A stretch of 46,942 bases of DNA, from contig CAJOOG010000045.1 of NCBI GenBank assembly GCA_905236045.1, forward strand, positions 1-46,942, written 5' to 3'. Positions 1-13,800 of the stretch are shown here, piece by piece (position 1 is the stretch's first letter; each line of letters starts with the position of its first letter). The notes under the pieces are model-generated. The model ran no database searches. It was not told where the DNA came from and saw nothing but the letters and a program-made list of their open reading frames with translations. The stretch comes from an uncultured Denitrobacterium sp. GTDB lineage: Bacteria > Actinomycetota > Coriobacteriia > Coriobacteriales > Eggerthellaceae. Position numbers and translations under genes: made by a program.

Positions 1-1800
1 AGACGGCGATGTAGGAATAGGCCGCGCCCCAGAGCTCGGCGGCTTGCTTAGTCGGGGTGAAGGTGGCCGCAGCCCCCGCGATGGCCTCGCCGGTGGCGGC
101 GTCGATCCACTCGAGGAAGCGGTAACCGGTGTTGCCCAGGGCGGAGACGGTGGGAGCGGTACCGGTGATGCGCTTGATAGTGACCTCGAACGTGGTGCCC
201 TTGTTCACGCCGTCCGCGCCATTCAGGAGCGTGCCGTTGGCCCGCACCGTGAAAGTGAAAGTGGTGGTGAGCTCCTCCCACTGCGCGTAGAGGATGACGA
301 ACCCGGTGTCGTTGGGAACGAGGTCGTTGACGATGGCGCCCGAGGCGTAGGCGGTGCCCGGAGCCTCCGTGGTGGGAGTGGAAAGCGTGTTCCAGCCGGC
401 GAAGCGGTAGCCGGGACGGTAAATGCCGTCGAGCGTGCCGCCGTCGGCGATCTGGAACGGTGCGCCGAAGGTGCCGTCGGCGTCGGCGATCGACCCGCAA
501 TCCTCGCCCACGACGTTGGCGTCGTAGCGCACGGTGTAGGACTTGGGCACAAGGTGCGCGGTGAAGACCACCGAGCGCCAGGAGGTGCCCGTCCAGGCCA
601 CCGAGCGGATGTCCTCGGCGCTGAGCACGCTGCGGGTGAATTCCTGGCTGTCGATATTGTTGGTCCAGCGGTAGACGCGGTAGCCGCTGTTGATGAAGTT
701 GACGATGGCGCCGCGCGGCGTGCCATCGCGGGCGGCCACGAGCTCGGAGGCGGTCGTGTCGTCGTTATCGCCGTCCGTGTCGGTGGTCTCGCCGGATGTG
801 CGCACGTAGGCGATGTTGGTGAGGTCCACGAGCGTGGCCACCACCGGGCTGGTAATGTCGAGCCGATAGGAGATGGTCACGCTGCCCGACTCCCACTTGG
901 CCACCAGGAAGGCCGCTACCGTGTTGTCGTCGGAGGAGGCCAGATCCCCGTAGGTGGTGTTTCGCAGTCCCCCGTTGATCTCATCCACTTCGCAATCCAG
1001 GTCGTGCCAGGTGCCGTCTTTGTAGTACTGCCAGCCGAGGAAGGTAAAGCCGTCCTTCACCGGGATAATGCCGGGAGCCAAGCCGGTGTCGCTCCACTTG
1101 ATGCCGGTCTTGTCGGCGATGGCGGGCGTGGTGGTGACAAGCCTGTAGCCCAAGGACGAGGAAACGTCTTCCTCGCCGAGGTCGTAGTAATGCAGGACGA
1201 AGTTCTCCTTGGGCGCCCAGATAGCGTAGAGGTATTGGTTGGCTATCTTGGTGATCTTGCCATCGGTGCCTTCGGTCTCCGCCTGCGTGACGTCGATCAT
1301 GAGCACGCCGCCCACGTAGATGTCCTCCCACTGCAGACGGTAGAGGTCGCTGGCCGTGTAGGAGTAACCGGTGCCGTCGGCGCGGGAGTTGAACTCCACG
1401 ATCTTGTAGCCCGTGGCGGTGAAGGTGGTGTCGAAGTAGTCCGCCAGGCTCAAATCGTCGCCGGCCTGCACGCCCTGGCCGGAGACCAAGGTGGTGCTGC
1501 CCGTGGCGTCTTCGTTGTTCTTCTGCAGGTAGACGCGCGCGGTCTGAACCGAAGCCCACATGGCGTAGAGCGTGGTGTATTGGCCGTAGGAGGCGGCGGT
1601 GGGAACGATGGTCTCCCCGGCCTTGAGCTCGGTTGCGCCGTTCTGCCCGGTTATATCGGTGTTCCACCAGCGCAGGCGGTAGCCTTCCAGCTGGAAGCCC
1701 ACCCAAGCGATAGAGGTATCCTCGGGGTTGGGAGCGGTGTATTCATAGCCGAAGCGAGCGAAGACCGTGCGCCTCTTCTCATCTATCCATTGCTGTTCGT
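1..1800 (-). repeat. InlB B-repeat (Flg_new-like) modules at the C-terminal side
   Basis: In the giant protein's frame, blocks of about 75-90 residues end in LYAMWAS, LYAIWAPKE, FLVAKWESG or ILYAQWEEL and begin with YTVRYDAN-like strands. GYRFAGWN and GFTFLGWQ central motifs lie between. This is the Listeria-Bacteroides repeat pattern, commonly found next to the cell-wall anchor of such proteins. The last block continues past base 1. Confidence 0.75.
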
Positions 1801-4800
1801 CGATTCTGGCGGCAACGTCGCCGGAGAGGTTGGTTCCGCACTTCACATAGGTGATGACCGTGCCCTCGTACCAATGCCAGGTGATGTCGCCGTAGCTCCC
1901 GTGGCCTGCGGCATAGAGCACCAGCAGGCCCGGATCCTCATTGGCGGCGGAAGAGCCGTTGGTGACGAAGTAATCCTCCACCGCCAACGTGCGGGCAGGA
2001 GCCGCGGGCACATGGGAGATGGAGGCGACCACCCAGCGAGCCGCCTGGTCGTCCACGCGCGAGATGCCCGTGCCCTCCAGAATGGCGCCGTCGGAGAGCG
2101 AGATCTCGACCAGCGAGCCGCCTTGCGCGGGGTTGGTGTAGCCGAGCATGTCGGTGCGGGCGGCGGAGGAAGCCATGTTCCAGCCGGTGATGTCCACCGA
2201 CTCGAGTGCCGTATCCCGGTAGAACAAGCTCTGGAAGCTGGTCGTGGAAGCGTCCACCCGCAGCTTGGAGCCGTCGAAGGTGGCAAGGTCGTCGTAGTAG
2301 CCGCCCATGGAGTCGTTGTTGAACCAGCCCTGCAGACGCAGCGGATGCAGCTTACCGTTGGCGTCCACGGCCGTGACATGCCGGATGGCGCCCGATGTGA
2401 CGGTGGCAAGCCAGGGCATGTAATCGCGGCCCCAAGCCGCCACGTCCGCGCTGGCGCCGGCATCGAGCCCGAACACGAGCGTGCCGGCCTCCACGTCCGT
2501 GCCGTCCTCGAGCGTGGCCGCGTCGGCAAAGTAGCGCCACCAGGCGCCGTCATTGCCCCTGTTGTAGGACCAGTCGCCATCGGAGATGGTCGTGGTGGTG
2601 GTGAAGCGCCCGGCGACGATGTCGGTCTGCCAGACGTAGGTCTTCGTGCCCAGGGTGGATCCGGGGCCGTCGAGGACGTTGTTGTAGCGCACCTCCAGGT
2701 TATCCGACGTGCCGAACCAGGTGCCGCCTTCGGCCGCATCCTTCCAAGCGCCCTGCTCGTCGGAGTGCGGCAGGCCCGCATCCTCCAGATTCATCTTCTG
2801 ATCGACCGTGATGGACGTAAGCGAATCGCAATCGCGCAACAGGTCGTAGACCGTGGTAGAGGACTGCGAAACGTCCCAGCCGGTGAGGTCGACCGTTTCG
2901 AGGGCGGCCGATCCCATGAACAGGCCGTCGGCATTGCCGCAGTTGGAGATGTCGATGGCGGATAGGTCGGCGGACTGGAGCAGCGGATACAAAGACGCTC
3001 CGCCCAGGTCCTCTTCCACCAGCTCGTCGAGGCACCAGCCGTATGCGTAAGAGGGCCAGCTGCCGTCGCTGTAGGCATTATAGCTCCAGATATCCATGCT
3101 GCGGGGATGCCAACGCGCGCGCGTTCCCGCCGAAGTGGTGCCGCCTTCGGCGTCGAGGCAGTAATCCGCGACCGTCGGGCGGATGAAAACGCGCGTGGAA
3201 TCGTATCGCGCGAAGTCGCGCACATAGAAGATGCAGTTGCCGTCGAAACCGGAGTAGACGGAGTTGCCGTTATTGCCGTCGTAGCGCATCCAGGCGCCGC
3301 AATCGTTGTAGATGGCGTAGAGGCCCACGCCATTCGAACCCGTGCCCACGCGGATGAAGGTCCAGTTGTAATAATAACCGGACAAACCGAGGCTATTGAC
3401 GAACACCATTCGCCAGTCCGAGGCGCGAACCACCAGGAAAGCGTTGGTGGATCGCGTGCCGAAACGAACGACGCCCGTCCTGCCGCCGAACCAGCCGGCC
3501 ATGGTGGTGGGAGACAGGTTCCCATGGGATTCCACGGCGGTGATCTGCGAGGCGTATTGACGCCAGGGCAGGTTGGCGGCGGCGCAGGACACGGAAGCGG
3601 AGGCGGAGCCGGTGCTGCCGATATAGAGCTTGCCGGTGCTCTGCTCGAAGGCCCACCAGGCGTCGGAGTTATCGCTGAACAGGCCGCCCGCGCCCGGGGT
3701 CCACGTGTAGGTGACGCAGTTGCCATAAGCGTTGGCAGTCGCTGTATAGCGGCCGGTCAGATGCACGGTCGTATCGAACCAGGTGTCGGTGAAGTTGGTG
3801 GCGGCGCTCGCCGTGCCCGACGTCTCGGGGTCGGTACGCCACATGCCGTCGCTGGTGGTGCGACCCGAGATGCCGACGAAGCCCGTGCCGTCGAGCACGC
3901 AGTTCGTACCCAGGGTTATCTCGGTTATGGCCGTGCCCGTGAACATGTCGGTAAGCGTCGGGGTACCCGTGGTGGCCTCGGTGCCCCCGCTTGCGGGGAC
4001 GAGCGTGCGCGTGCTCAGCATGTCCCAGGGAGCGATATCCACCCGGGCCAGGCTGGCATCGCCGTTGAAGAGGTTCTGGAAGCTGGTGGTGGCGGAAACG
4101 TCCATGCCCGTGCCGTCGAAGGAAAGAAGGCCGGTGTAGCCGGCGAACCAATTCGCAAGCGAGCCGGGTTTCACCGTAGCGCCGGTATCGGCGTCGGGCA
4201 CGACGACGATGTGCTTGATCTGACGCACAGCATCGGCGTTATACGCGATCGAGGGAACCCAGGGCAGCTGGTCGGCCGCAGTGGAAACCTCCCGCGTGAC
4301 CACGCCGTCGTTATTCTGGTCGGAGACGCCCATGTACAGCGTGCCAGCGGATTTATCGAAACGCCACCAGAAGTCGGGGTTGTCGCCATCGACGTTCTCG
4401 AGCGTCCAGGTGTAGGTTATCTTGCCAGAGGCGGCGGTCGTGGCACCGGTGGAGGGATAGCGCGCTATGAATTGCGCATTGGTGCCCTTGAAGTTATCCG
4501 ACCCCCTCCAAATGCCGGCGTAATCGACGTGCGAGGAAATGCCGTCGAAGCCCGTGCCTTCGAGAACGGAATAGGTGTTCAAGACGACCTCGTTGAGCTC
4601 GACGTCGCCGGCGAGCAGGTTGCTGTGGGAGAGAGAGGTGAGGTCCCAGGCGGAGAGGTCGAGGGATTCCAGCTTCACGGCACCCTTGAACATAGCGTTC
4701 ACGCCGGTGGTGGCGTCGGCCCGGGAGACGTCGACCATGGCGTTGCCAGTATCGTCCGTGAGGTTTATCGAGGCGAGGGCCGTGTAGTCCTCGAACCAGC

Positions 4801-7800
4801 TGGCGGGGTTCGAGAGCGAGACCGCGTTCTCGAAGACGACTTCCTCGATGAGGTTCTTGATGGTGCCGCCTTCGGGCGCGTCGGGCGGGGCGAGCGCCAG
4901 CCAGGGCAGGCCGCTGGCCTCTTCCTGGATGGTGTTGGTGACGCCGTCCACGCCGATGGTGAGCTTATGGGTCTCCACGTCGTACTCCCACCAGACATCC
5001 TGGTTGGCGAAGCGGCCGCGAATCTGCGTCTGCCACTCGTAGACGGTGGCGGCGATGCCCGTAGCGGACGTGCCCGGGAAGAGGGAGGCCAGGTTCGTGG
5101 AATTGTCGAACCAGGCTCCCAAGGCCGCGGTGTTGGTGGTGCGCTGCCACGAGCCGTCGTTGTGGGTGCGGCCGGAGAGCGCGTTGTCTATGCCGGAACC
5201 GAGAAGCTTGGTCTCCGAACCCGTGATGATGGTGCGAAGGGCGCTCTGCTGCGCTTCGCTGCCCCCCACCGCGCCTCGCACGCCGAACATGCCCGTCACG
5301 TCGACGTTGAGCATCTTCCAGAGCGACAGGTCGATGGTCTGCAGGCCGGTGCAGCCGTAGAACATATGATCCATGGTGGTAGCGGCGCTGGTATTCCAAG
5401 TGGAGATGGGCGCCTGCGTGGTGATGCCCGTGCAGTCGGCGAACATGTAGCTGAAATCCGTCACATGCGTAGTGACCCAGCCCGTGTTGCTGGTGCCGGC
5501 AAGCGGGGTGAGGTCGGTGAGGCCCGGGCAGCCCTCGAACATGTGCGCCATCGTGGTGGCGGAGTCGACCTTCCAGCCGTCGAGCAAGTTGAAGGAGGCC
5601 TGCGTGAGCGAGGAGTCCCCCCGGAAGACAGAGGAGAAGTCCTGCACCGCGGAGGTGTTCCAGCCGCGCGTGCCCGTAAGCGTCGCGAGCTTGTCGTCGC
5701 CCGCGAACATGGCCTGCATGCTGGTGGCCCCCGTGACGTTCATGTTCGTGCCGTCGAAGGAAAGAAGCTCGGTGTAATCCTCGAACCAATGCGCCGGGGT
5801 CTGCACCACTATGCCGCCCTGGGTGGCCACGGCGGTTATACGCGCCTTCGCGGCGGCGTTCCTCTCGTCGGTCGTCAGGCCGGATGTGGAGTCGACGTAG
5901 AGGGCGGGAATCCACGGCAGATCGGCGGCTGCCACTTGCACGGCGGCGGCGCTCGCGGAATCGGAGCCGATGGTAAGCGTCTCCAGGACGCCGTCGGCGT
6001 CTTCGTCGGTGACCTTCCACCAGGTATCGCCGTTGGGCACGAAGCGCCCGCCGAGCACGCCGCCCATCCAGACGTAGGTCATAACGGCGGCGAAGGGCGA
6101 GCCGAGGGCCGGGTAGCGATCGGAGAGCGCCTCGGAGCAATCGAACCACAGGCCGTCCTGGAGCTCCCACATGCCGTCGGTGCGCGCACGGCCCTCGAGC
6201 GTGTCGTCGAGGCCGCTGCCGGCCAGCACCGTGGTGCCGCTGGCCGTGATGGTGGAGAGCGCGGTGCAACCGGCCACGAAATCGCTCAGAGCGGAGGCGC
6301 CCGTGGCGGCTTTCATGTTCCACATGGAGAGGTCGAGGGTTTCGAGGGACGTGTCGCCGTCGAACATGCCCGCGAAGCTCGTCACGTTGGCGGTGTTCCA
6401 ACTGGCGATCCCCCCGTTGGTCTGCAGGCTCGTAGCGCCCGCGAACATGCGGCTCATATCCGTTGCGGCCGCGGTCCTGGTGCCCCAGGCCGTAATCTTC
6501 GACAAGTCGGAGAGCGAGGTGCAATCCTCGAACATGCTGGAGTAGTTCGCCACGCTGGAGACGTCCCAGGCGCTCGTGCCCTTGACGGTTTCGAGGCGGA
6601 AGTCGCCCTGGAAGAAGCCCTCGAGGTTCTCGACGCGGGAGAGGTCGAGCCCTTCCCCGTCGAAGGAGGTGACGAACTCGTAAGCCGGGAACTTGGAAAG
6701 CGTGAGGTTCTTCAGGAAGAGGGTGGCGCTGGCGCCGTCGTCGATCGCGTCGAGCGAGAGCGTGAAGAAGAGGCTCGTGTCGCTGTTGAGCGTGAACACG
6801 GTGTAGGCATTGGCGAGCGTGGAGGTGCAGGTTCTGAAATACAGACGTGCATAGCTGGAGCCGTGCGTTCCATTGCCTCCGGGAATGCTGGAATTGGGGT
6901 TGAGCTCCAGGTAGAGGTACGAAGCCTCGGTATAGTAGGAGGTCGTGTAGTCGGCGGAGAGAATGTAGGTGCCCGCGGGAACCGTCATCCACTTGCCGAT
7001 GAAGGCGTTGCCGCCGCCGCCATGGAAGTAGATGTTCGTGCCGCCGTCCTGCTGGGTGATGTAGCACCAGTTCATGGAACCGCTGCTGTAACCGCTGAAA
7101 GCACGGTCGGCATCGGTGAGCTGCTCGCGCTGGTCGATCTTGCTGGAGGCGAACCAATAGGAGGCGTCCTGGGGCAGGACCAGCTGACCGTGACTGGTGA
7201 TGCTGGTGGCGGTGCCGACCAACGGGATATTCAACCAGGGAAGCTGGTCGTAGGGCTCCTCGACTGCCTCGCGGGCGCCGTTCTCGGTGCCCATGTCCAG
7301 CACACGCGTGCTCTTGGTGAAGGTCCACCAGGCATGTGGATTGCTGTCGAAGCGGCCGCCCAGGACGCTGCCGTCCCAAGTGTAGATAAGCCCGTCGCCG
7401 CGGGAGTTGCCCTCAGACGGATAAAGATTGGCCAAGCGCGTGGAACTGTCGAACCAGCTGCCATCGCCCACGACCCAGCGCCCATCGTTGGCGGAGCGGC
7501 CGGAGAGCGCGTTGTCCAGTCCGGTGCCGTAAAGCACGCTCGCATTGTCGAGGGTGAGCTCGTCGATCTCCGTGCAACCGACCAGCATGCCGGTCACATT
7601 CACGCCGGAGGCCGTCATGGTCCAGCCGGTCAGATCGAGCGCATCCAGACTCGTGCATCCGCTGAACATGGAGCTGAAATCGGTGACGGCGGAGGTATCC
7701 CAGGCGGTCATGGTCTTGTTATCGTCGAGACTCGTGCAGTCCTTGAACATACTCGCCATGGAGGTGATGTTGGAGGTGTCCCAACCGTTTACATTGTTCA

Positions 7801-10800
7801 CGTTGTGCAGTCGATCGTCGCCCTCGAACATGCTGGCCAGGCTGGTGGCCGCAGAGACGTCCATGTAAGAGCCGTCGAAGGTGACCAGGTAATTGTAGTT
7901 GCTGAACCAGTTGGAGGGATTCTGCAGGATGACGCCGCCCTGGGTGTTCACGCTCGTGATGCTGTTCAGGCTGATAACGCTCTCCCACGGCAGCGCGGTC
8001 GTGACGTTGCCGCCGGCATCGACCACACGCGTCTCGGTGACGACCAGGTCCACTCCCCCATCGGCGCCGATGGTGAGCACGCTGTTGGCGTACTTCCACC
8101 AAGTGTTGGCGTTGCCGAAGCGCCCGCCGGTGAAGTCGCTCGTCCAGGTGTAGGTGAGCACGCCGGAGGGGCCCGACCCGACGGTGTCGTAACGCTCCAT
8201 CAGGTTGCCGCTGGTGCCGAACCAGGTATAGCTGGGCAGGTACCACACGCCGTCGGCGTTCTCTCGATTGGAGTTGGAGGACAGGCCGGTGCCCGCGAGG
8301 ACCACGTTGGGGCCGAGCCTGAGCGTGTCGAGTTCGTTGTCGTAGCCGGAAGAGTCGCCGTAGAGCATGTTGGTGAGCGTGGGCGCAGAGCGGTTCGCGT
8401 TGGCCTGCATGTTCCAACCGGAGAGGTCGAGCGAGTCGAGCGAGTCGCAGCTGGCGAACATATAGGAGAAGTTCTCGACCTTGGAGACATCCCACCTGGA
8501 GATGCCCTCGACGCTGTCGAGCGAGTTGCAGTTGTAGAACATATAGGCCAGGTTGGTGGCGTTGCCCACATTCGTGCTCCAGGCGGAGAGGCCCACGAGC
8601 GTGCTCAAGGATGTTGCGCTGCTGAACATATACGAGAAGTCAGTGGCCAGGCTGGGATCCATCTGCGTGCCGTTGAAGTAGGCGAGCGCCGTGTAGTTCT
8701 GGAACCACCTGCTGGGATTGACCACCTGTATGCCGCTCTGGAAGACCACGCGCGTGGTGTTGGAGGGCATTGCGACGCCATAGACCTGCCAAGGCAAATC
8801 CAGCGTGCCGTTGCGCGCCGAGCCGTCGGAGGCCGCATACACGCTCATTACGGTGCTGCCGGTATCGAGGCCGATGGTGAGCGTCTCGTTGGTGCCATTG
8901 CCGTCTTCATCGGTAAAGGTCCACCATGCTGCCGTATCGGACGCGTCCAGGAAATGCCCGCCGGGGGTGCTGGTCCAGTTGTAAGTGCCCGCGGCGCGCG
9001 TGGCGCCCAGGGCGTAGCGGGCGGCCAGGTTGGCGCTCCCGTCGAACCAGCTGGCGCCTTCCAAGTTCCAACGACCCTGCGTGGCCGCACGCCCGCGCAG
9101 GTTGTCGTCCAGACCGGCGGCGACGGCGCCCGAGGAGCTGGCCAGCACGACCATCGGGCCTAGCTTCAGCTTGGTCAGCGACGAATTGGTGCCATTGGAA
9201 TCGTTGTCGGTGGCCAACATGCCCGCCAGATAGGCCACGTTGGAGACCGCGCTCATATTCCACGTGGAGATGTCGAGCGTGGCGAGCGACGTGTCGTTCA
9301 GGAAGAGGTTCTTGAAATTGGTGACGTTCGAGACATCCCAATTGCGCAGGTCCACGGTGACCAGCTGCGTGTCGTTGGCGAACATGCCCTCCATGTTCGT
9401 GGCGGAGGAGGTGTCCCAATTGGCGATGCCCGCCACGCTGACAAGCCCCGCGGCGCCGTTGAGCATGTTCGAGAAGTCCGTGACGCTCGAGGTGTCCCAG
9501 TTGGCTAAAAACGTGAGGTCGGTGAGGCTCTGCGTGTTGTAGAAGAGCCCGGACATGTCCGTGATGTGGGAGGTGTTGGCCGTGGTGGACTCGTTGGTCC
9601 AGCTCTCGATGCCGCTGATGGTGGTCAGGCTCGTGCAGTTGTAGAAGAGGTTTTTCAACGAGGTGAGCGAGGCGATGGGCCACGTGGCGATGCCGGTGAC
9701 GGAGACGAGCCTCGTGCAGCCGGAGAAGAGCCCCTCGATGGATTTGACGCCGTTGACCGCGGCCACCTGAGTGAGGTCCAGGCCGTCGGCGATGACGTCG
9801 CGCAGGCTGGTGTAGTCCTTGAACCAATTCGAGGGATTCACCACCTGGATGCCGCCCTGGATGGTGATGTGCTTGATGGCGGTGCCGCCATTGCTGGCCG
9901 CAACGTCCTTCCAAGGCAGATCGTCGTAGGGGTCCTCCACCTGGAAGCTGACGCCCGCCTCGCCCGTCGTGCCTATGAAGAGCGTCTCGGAAACGGAGTC
10001 ATAGCGCCACCAGGTGTTCTCCACGCCGGCACCGTAGTTGAAGCGGCCGCCGGGCATGGAGGTCCACTCGAAGATGTAGACGGTGGAGGAGCGCGTGGCG
10101 GTGGCGGCGTAGAGCGCGGCGAGCTTGGTGGTGTTGTCGTACCAAGCGCCATCCGTGCGCCTCCACATGCCGTCGGCGATGTCGCGACCGGTAAGCGAAT
10201 TGGTGAAGCCCGTGTCGCTGAGGATGGAGCTGTCATCGAGGCGCAGGGTCGCAATGGAGACGGTTTGCGAGGTGTCCACGGTGGTGAGCGCGTCGTTGTA
10301 CTTGCGCACGTCGAGCATGCCCGCGTAGGAGGTGGCGGAGCCCATGTTCCACCTGTCCAGGTAGACCGTCGCAAGCGAATAGTCGCCCTTGAACAGGTAG
10401 TTCAGGTTCGTGCCGGCGACGTCCCAGTCGGCGATGCCGGTGGCGGTGGCGAGCTCGGTAATACCCGCGAACATATATTGCATGTCCGTGACGCTGGCGG
10501 TGTAGGCCGCCCAGCCGCTGAGATTGTCAAGCGAGACGAGAGCGGTGTTCATGAACATGCACGAGAGGTCGATGCTGCTCGCGGAAGTGGGAAGCGTCCA
10601 GTTGGCGAGCTGGCTGATGTCGGAGAGCAGCAAGACATTGCGGAACATCGAGCCGAACTTGGTGACGTGCGAGACATCCCAGCTGGACAGCGATGTGATG
10701 GTCGCTAGAAGCACGTCGGCGTCGAAGAGGTGCTCCATATCCACGATCGAGGAAGTGTTCCAGTTGGTCAAGCCGGTGATGGAGGCAACACGGGACATGT

Positions 10801-13800
10801 TGGCGAAGAGATAAGCGAGCGAGGTGGTGCCTTGCGTGAGGTCGAAGCCAGATGCATCTACCATGGTGACATACTCGTAGCCATCGAACCAGCCGGAGTA
10901 GCTCTCCCCATTGTCGCTAGCCGCACCGAAATGGACGGGCGCGAGAGAGCCATCGGAAACAATAGACGTCGCGAGATGCTTGATGGAAGCGCTCCCGTTC
11001 GAGATATCCAAATCGCGGGCTTCCCAGGAAAGCCAGGGAACCGTGTCCGCGGTCTCCGTGACGATGCTGTCTGCAGCGGTGCCCGTTCCGTGCACGGCAA
11101 GCTCTTTCGTGTCGCGATCGTACTCCCACCAAGACTTCAGATTGTTCTGGAAGCGACCGCCTATTTCACCCAAGTTCCATTCGTAGGTACCGGCCATAGA
11201 CGCGCTGCCGATGCCGCTATCGGCAATCGAGCCCATCATCTCGTCCCAGGAGCCGATCCAGGACGTGCCGCCAGAGACGGTCTTCTTCCAGATACCGTCG
11301 GCATAGGCAGTTGCAGTGCCCCAGACCCAGAGGCCCGCTCCGTTGCTGCCGGAGCTGTTGCTGCCGTCGGTGCTGAACCAGATGTAGGCATTCGTGCCCT
11401 TCAGATAGAGCGTGGTGCCGCCCCATCCGTTACCCGATGCCCCGTACAGTCGATAAGCATAATCATCGCTTACATATACCTTGTCGTAGCCACCTTCGGT
11501 GCTGTAATAAAGTTGGAGGGTGATGCGACTTGCCCAGGAAAAGGCCTTATAATCTCTCCCCGTGCTGCTATGGCCCGGCCACCCAATCGCGATGGCCTGG
11601 CTCTGCGAGCGGGAAGGCCCGAGCACATCCGAGGCGGTGAAGTTCACGCCCAGAGTGACGGAGTTCAGCAGAACGTCCTCGGCGAACATATACGTCGCAT
11701 TGTCCCCGACATCCACTTTCCAACTGGTCAAGTCAATCCTCTGCAAGCTGAGCATGCCGCGGAAGATGTTCTCGAACGACGTGACCGCATCGGTGTTCCA
11801 ATCCATGATGCCACGGACGTGCGTGAGGGCGCGCGCGTTATAGAACATGCCGCTCATGTCGGTGACGTGGGCGGTGTTCCAGCTGGAGAGCGCATCGAGC
11901 GTGCTGAGCGACTTCTGGTTGTGGAACATGTTCTTAAGGCACGTGAGGGAAGCGGTCACCCAGTTGCTGCCGGTAATTCCCGTGACGCTCGTGAGCGCCG
12001 GAGTGGCCGAATCGGAAGAGATCTCGAACATGCTCTCGAAACTCGTGGTGGCGGTGGCGTCGATGCCCACGCCGGTGAAGTCGACGAGCGCCGTGTGGTC
12101 CTTGAACCAACTGGCCAGGTTCAGCGGCTTGATGATGCTGGTGGCGTAGGTGACCACGTGCGTGATGGAAGTGGCGTAATTGGCCACCACCGCACGCCAC
12201 GGAAGGGCGTTGGAAGCATCGTCGGCGACCGTGCCGAGTTCCGTGACCTCCCGCAGATACGTGGCGGGGCCGTCGGAGCCCAACTCGAGGGTGCCCTGCG
12301 GCTTGGCGCCGTCTGCGGACTTGGTGTACTTCCACCAGGCGTTGGCGTTACTCGCGAAGCGCCCGCCCAGGCGGCTGCTGTCCCAGAGATAGGTGAAGAC
12401 GCCGTCGGCGCGCTTGGTGTTGCCGGAATTCACCAGCACTTCCTCGGTCGTGCGGGCAGTCGCGCCGCCGCTTAGGTATGTGCCGTAGCGATTCGACAGG
12501 TCGGAGGTGGTGCCGAACCAGATCTCGTCATCGTCGCCGGTGGTGTAGACCCACATGCCGTCCGTGTTGCCCAGGCCCGTCAGGTCGTCCTCGAAGCCCG
12601 TGTCGTCGATGAGCACCCGAGTGTCGAGCGTTATCTGGCGCAGGCCGAAGCAATCATCGAGCATGCTCACGCGCGTCGCGTCGGTGCGCATGGTCCAACC
12701 GGTCAGGTCGAGCGATGTCAGGCTGCCGCAATCGTTGAAGGCGTAGTCGAACGCCGTGACGGCGGATACGCCCCACCCCGCCGTGGAGGAGAGCGAGGAG
12801 AGGCTGGCGTCGCCGTCGAAGATATGCGCGATGCTCGTGAGCACGCTCGTGTTCCATCCGCCGATGCCCGAAACCGTGGTGAGGGCGGACTGGAAGGAAG
12901 AGCCATCGAGGTCGTTCTGGAAGAGGCCCTCCATACTGACGGCGCTATCCAGGTTCATGCCGGCGAAATTCACCGTCTGCAGGAGGTGGTAGTTCTTGAA
13001 CCAGCCGTACAGGTTGGTTGGCGTGATGACGCCGGTGGCCAGCGTGGAGGTGAAGGAGGTGACGGGGGTCACGTCGCCGTTGGGGTCGTTGATGAGCTGG
13101 CGCCACGGCAGTTCGCTGGCCGTCCCATTGTAGGTGCCCTGGTATTCCGTGACCGTGGCGGCATGGGTCGTGTCGACCACGCCGACGGAGAGGTCGCCGT
13201 TGTTGTAGTGCCACCAGACATTGGTGTTCAGGAAGCTTCCGTGCAGCACGCCGGCCAGGAAGTAGTAGGTGCGCACATAGTCCAGCGTGCTGCGACCGCC
13301 GACCGGGTAGAGCAGGCCCATGCTGTAGGTGTTGCCCACCAGCTGGCTGGATTCGCTGCTGGCCGTGGAGTTCGATTTCGACCACGTGCCATGGCTGGGC
13401 GTGTGGCGGGAGAGGTCGTTGTCGAAGCCGGAGTCGCAGCCCACGCCGCCGAGCACCACATTGTCGCTGACGACGAGCACCGCAAGCGCGCTGAGGTTCT
13501 TGTACATGTCGGTAAGGATGGGGCTGGTGGTGCTGCCCGAGACGCGGGTGCTGTTCGCGAGCATATTCCAACCGCTTATATTGAGCGTCTGCAGGGACGT
13601 CATGCCCTCGAAGAGGTGGCCGAGATCGCTTGCGTTGGTGACGTTCCAAGCGCTCACGTCGGTGAGGCTGGTAAGCGAGCTGACTCCGGCGAAGGCGTAG
13701 GCGTAGGTCTTCACCGTACCGCTCTGCGCCCAATCGGAGAGATGGTTGAGCGAGGTGAGGTTGCCGTCGCCCTGGAAGAGGTAGGCCATGTCCGTGACGT

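Noticed and set aside
3107-9163. Plus-strand ORF of 2018 codons (and others at 44-2965, 9566-10708, 10730-12475, 12824-15427, 15722-19444)
   Set aside because: They are antisense to the giant gene, are Gly/Val/Arg/Glu-rich with no domain, and arise because the GC-rich repeat codons leave the opposite strand free of stops.
48-12906. Many minus-strand ORFs of 60-800 codons rich in Arg, His and Pro (for example 4965-7379)
   Set aside because: They are shifted frames of the giant gene; only the frame with codon starts in phase with 20917 shows the DUF285 grammar.
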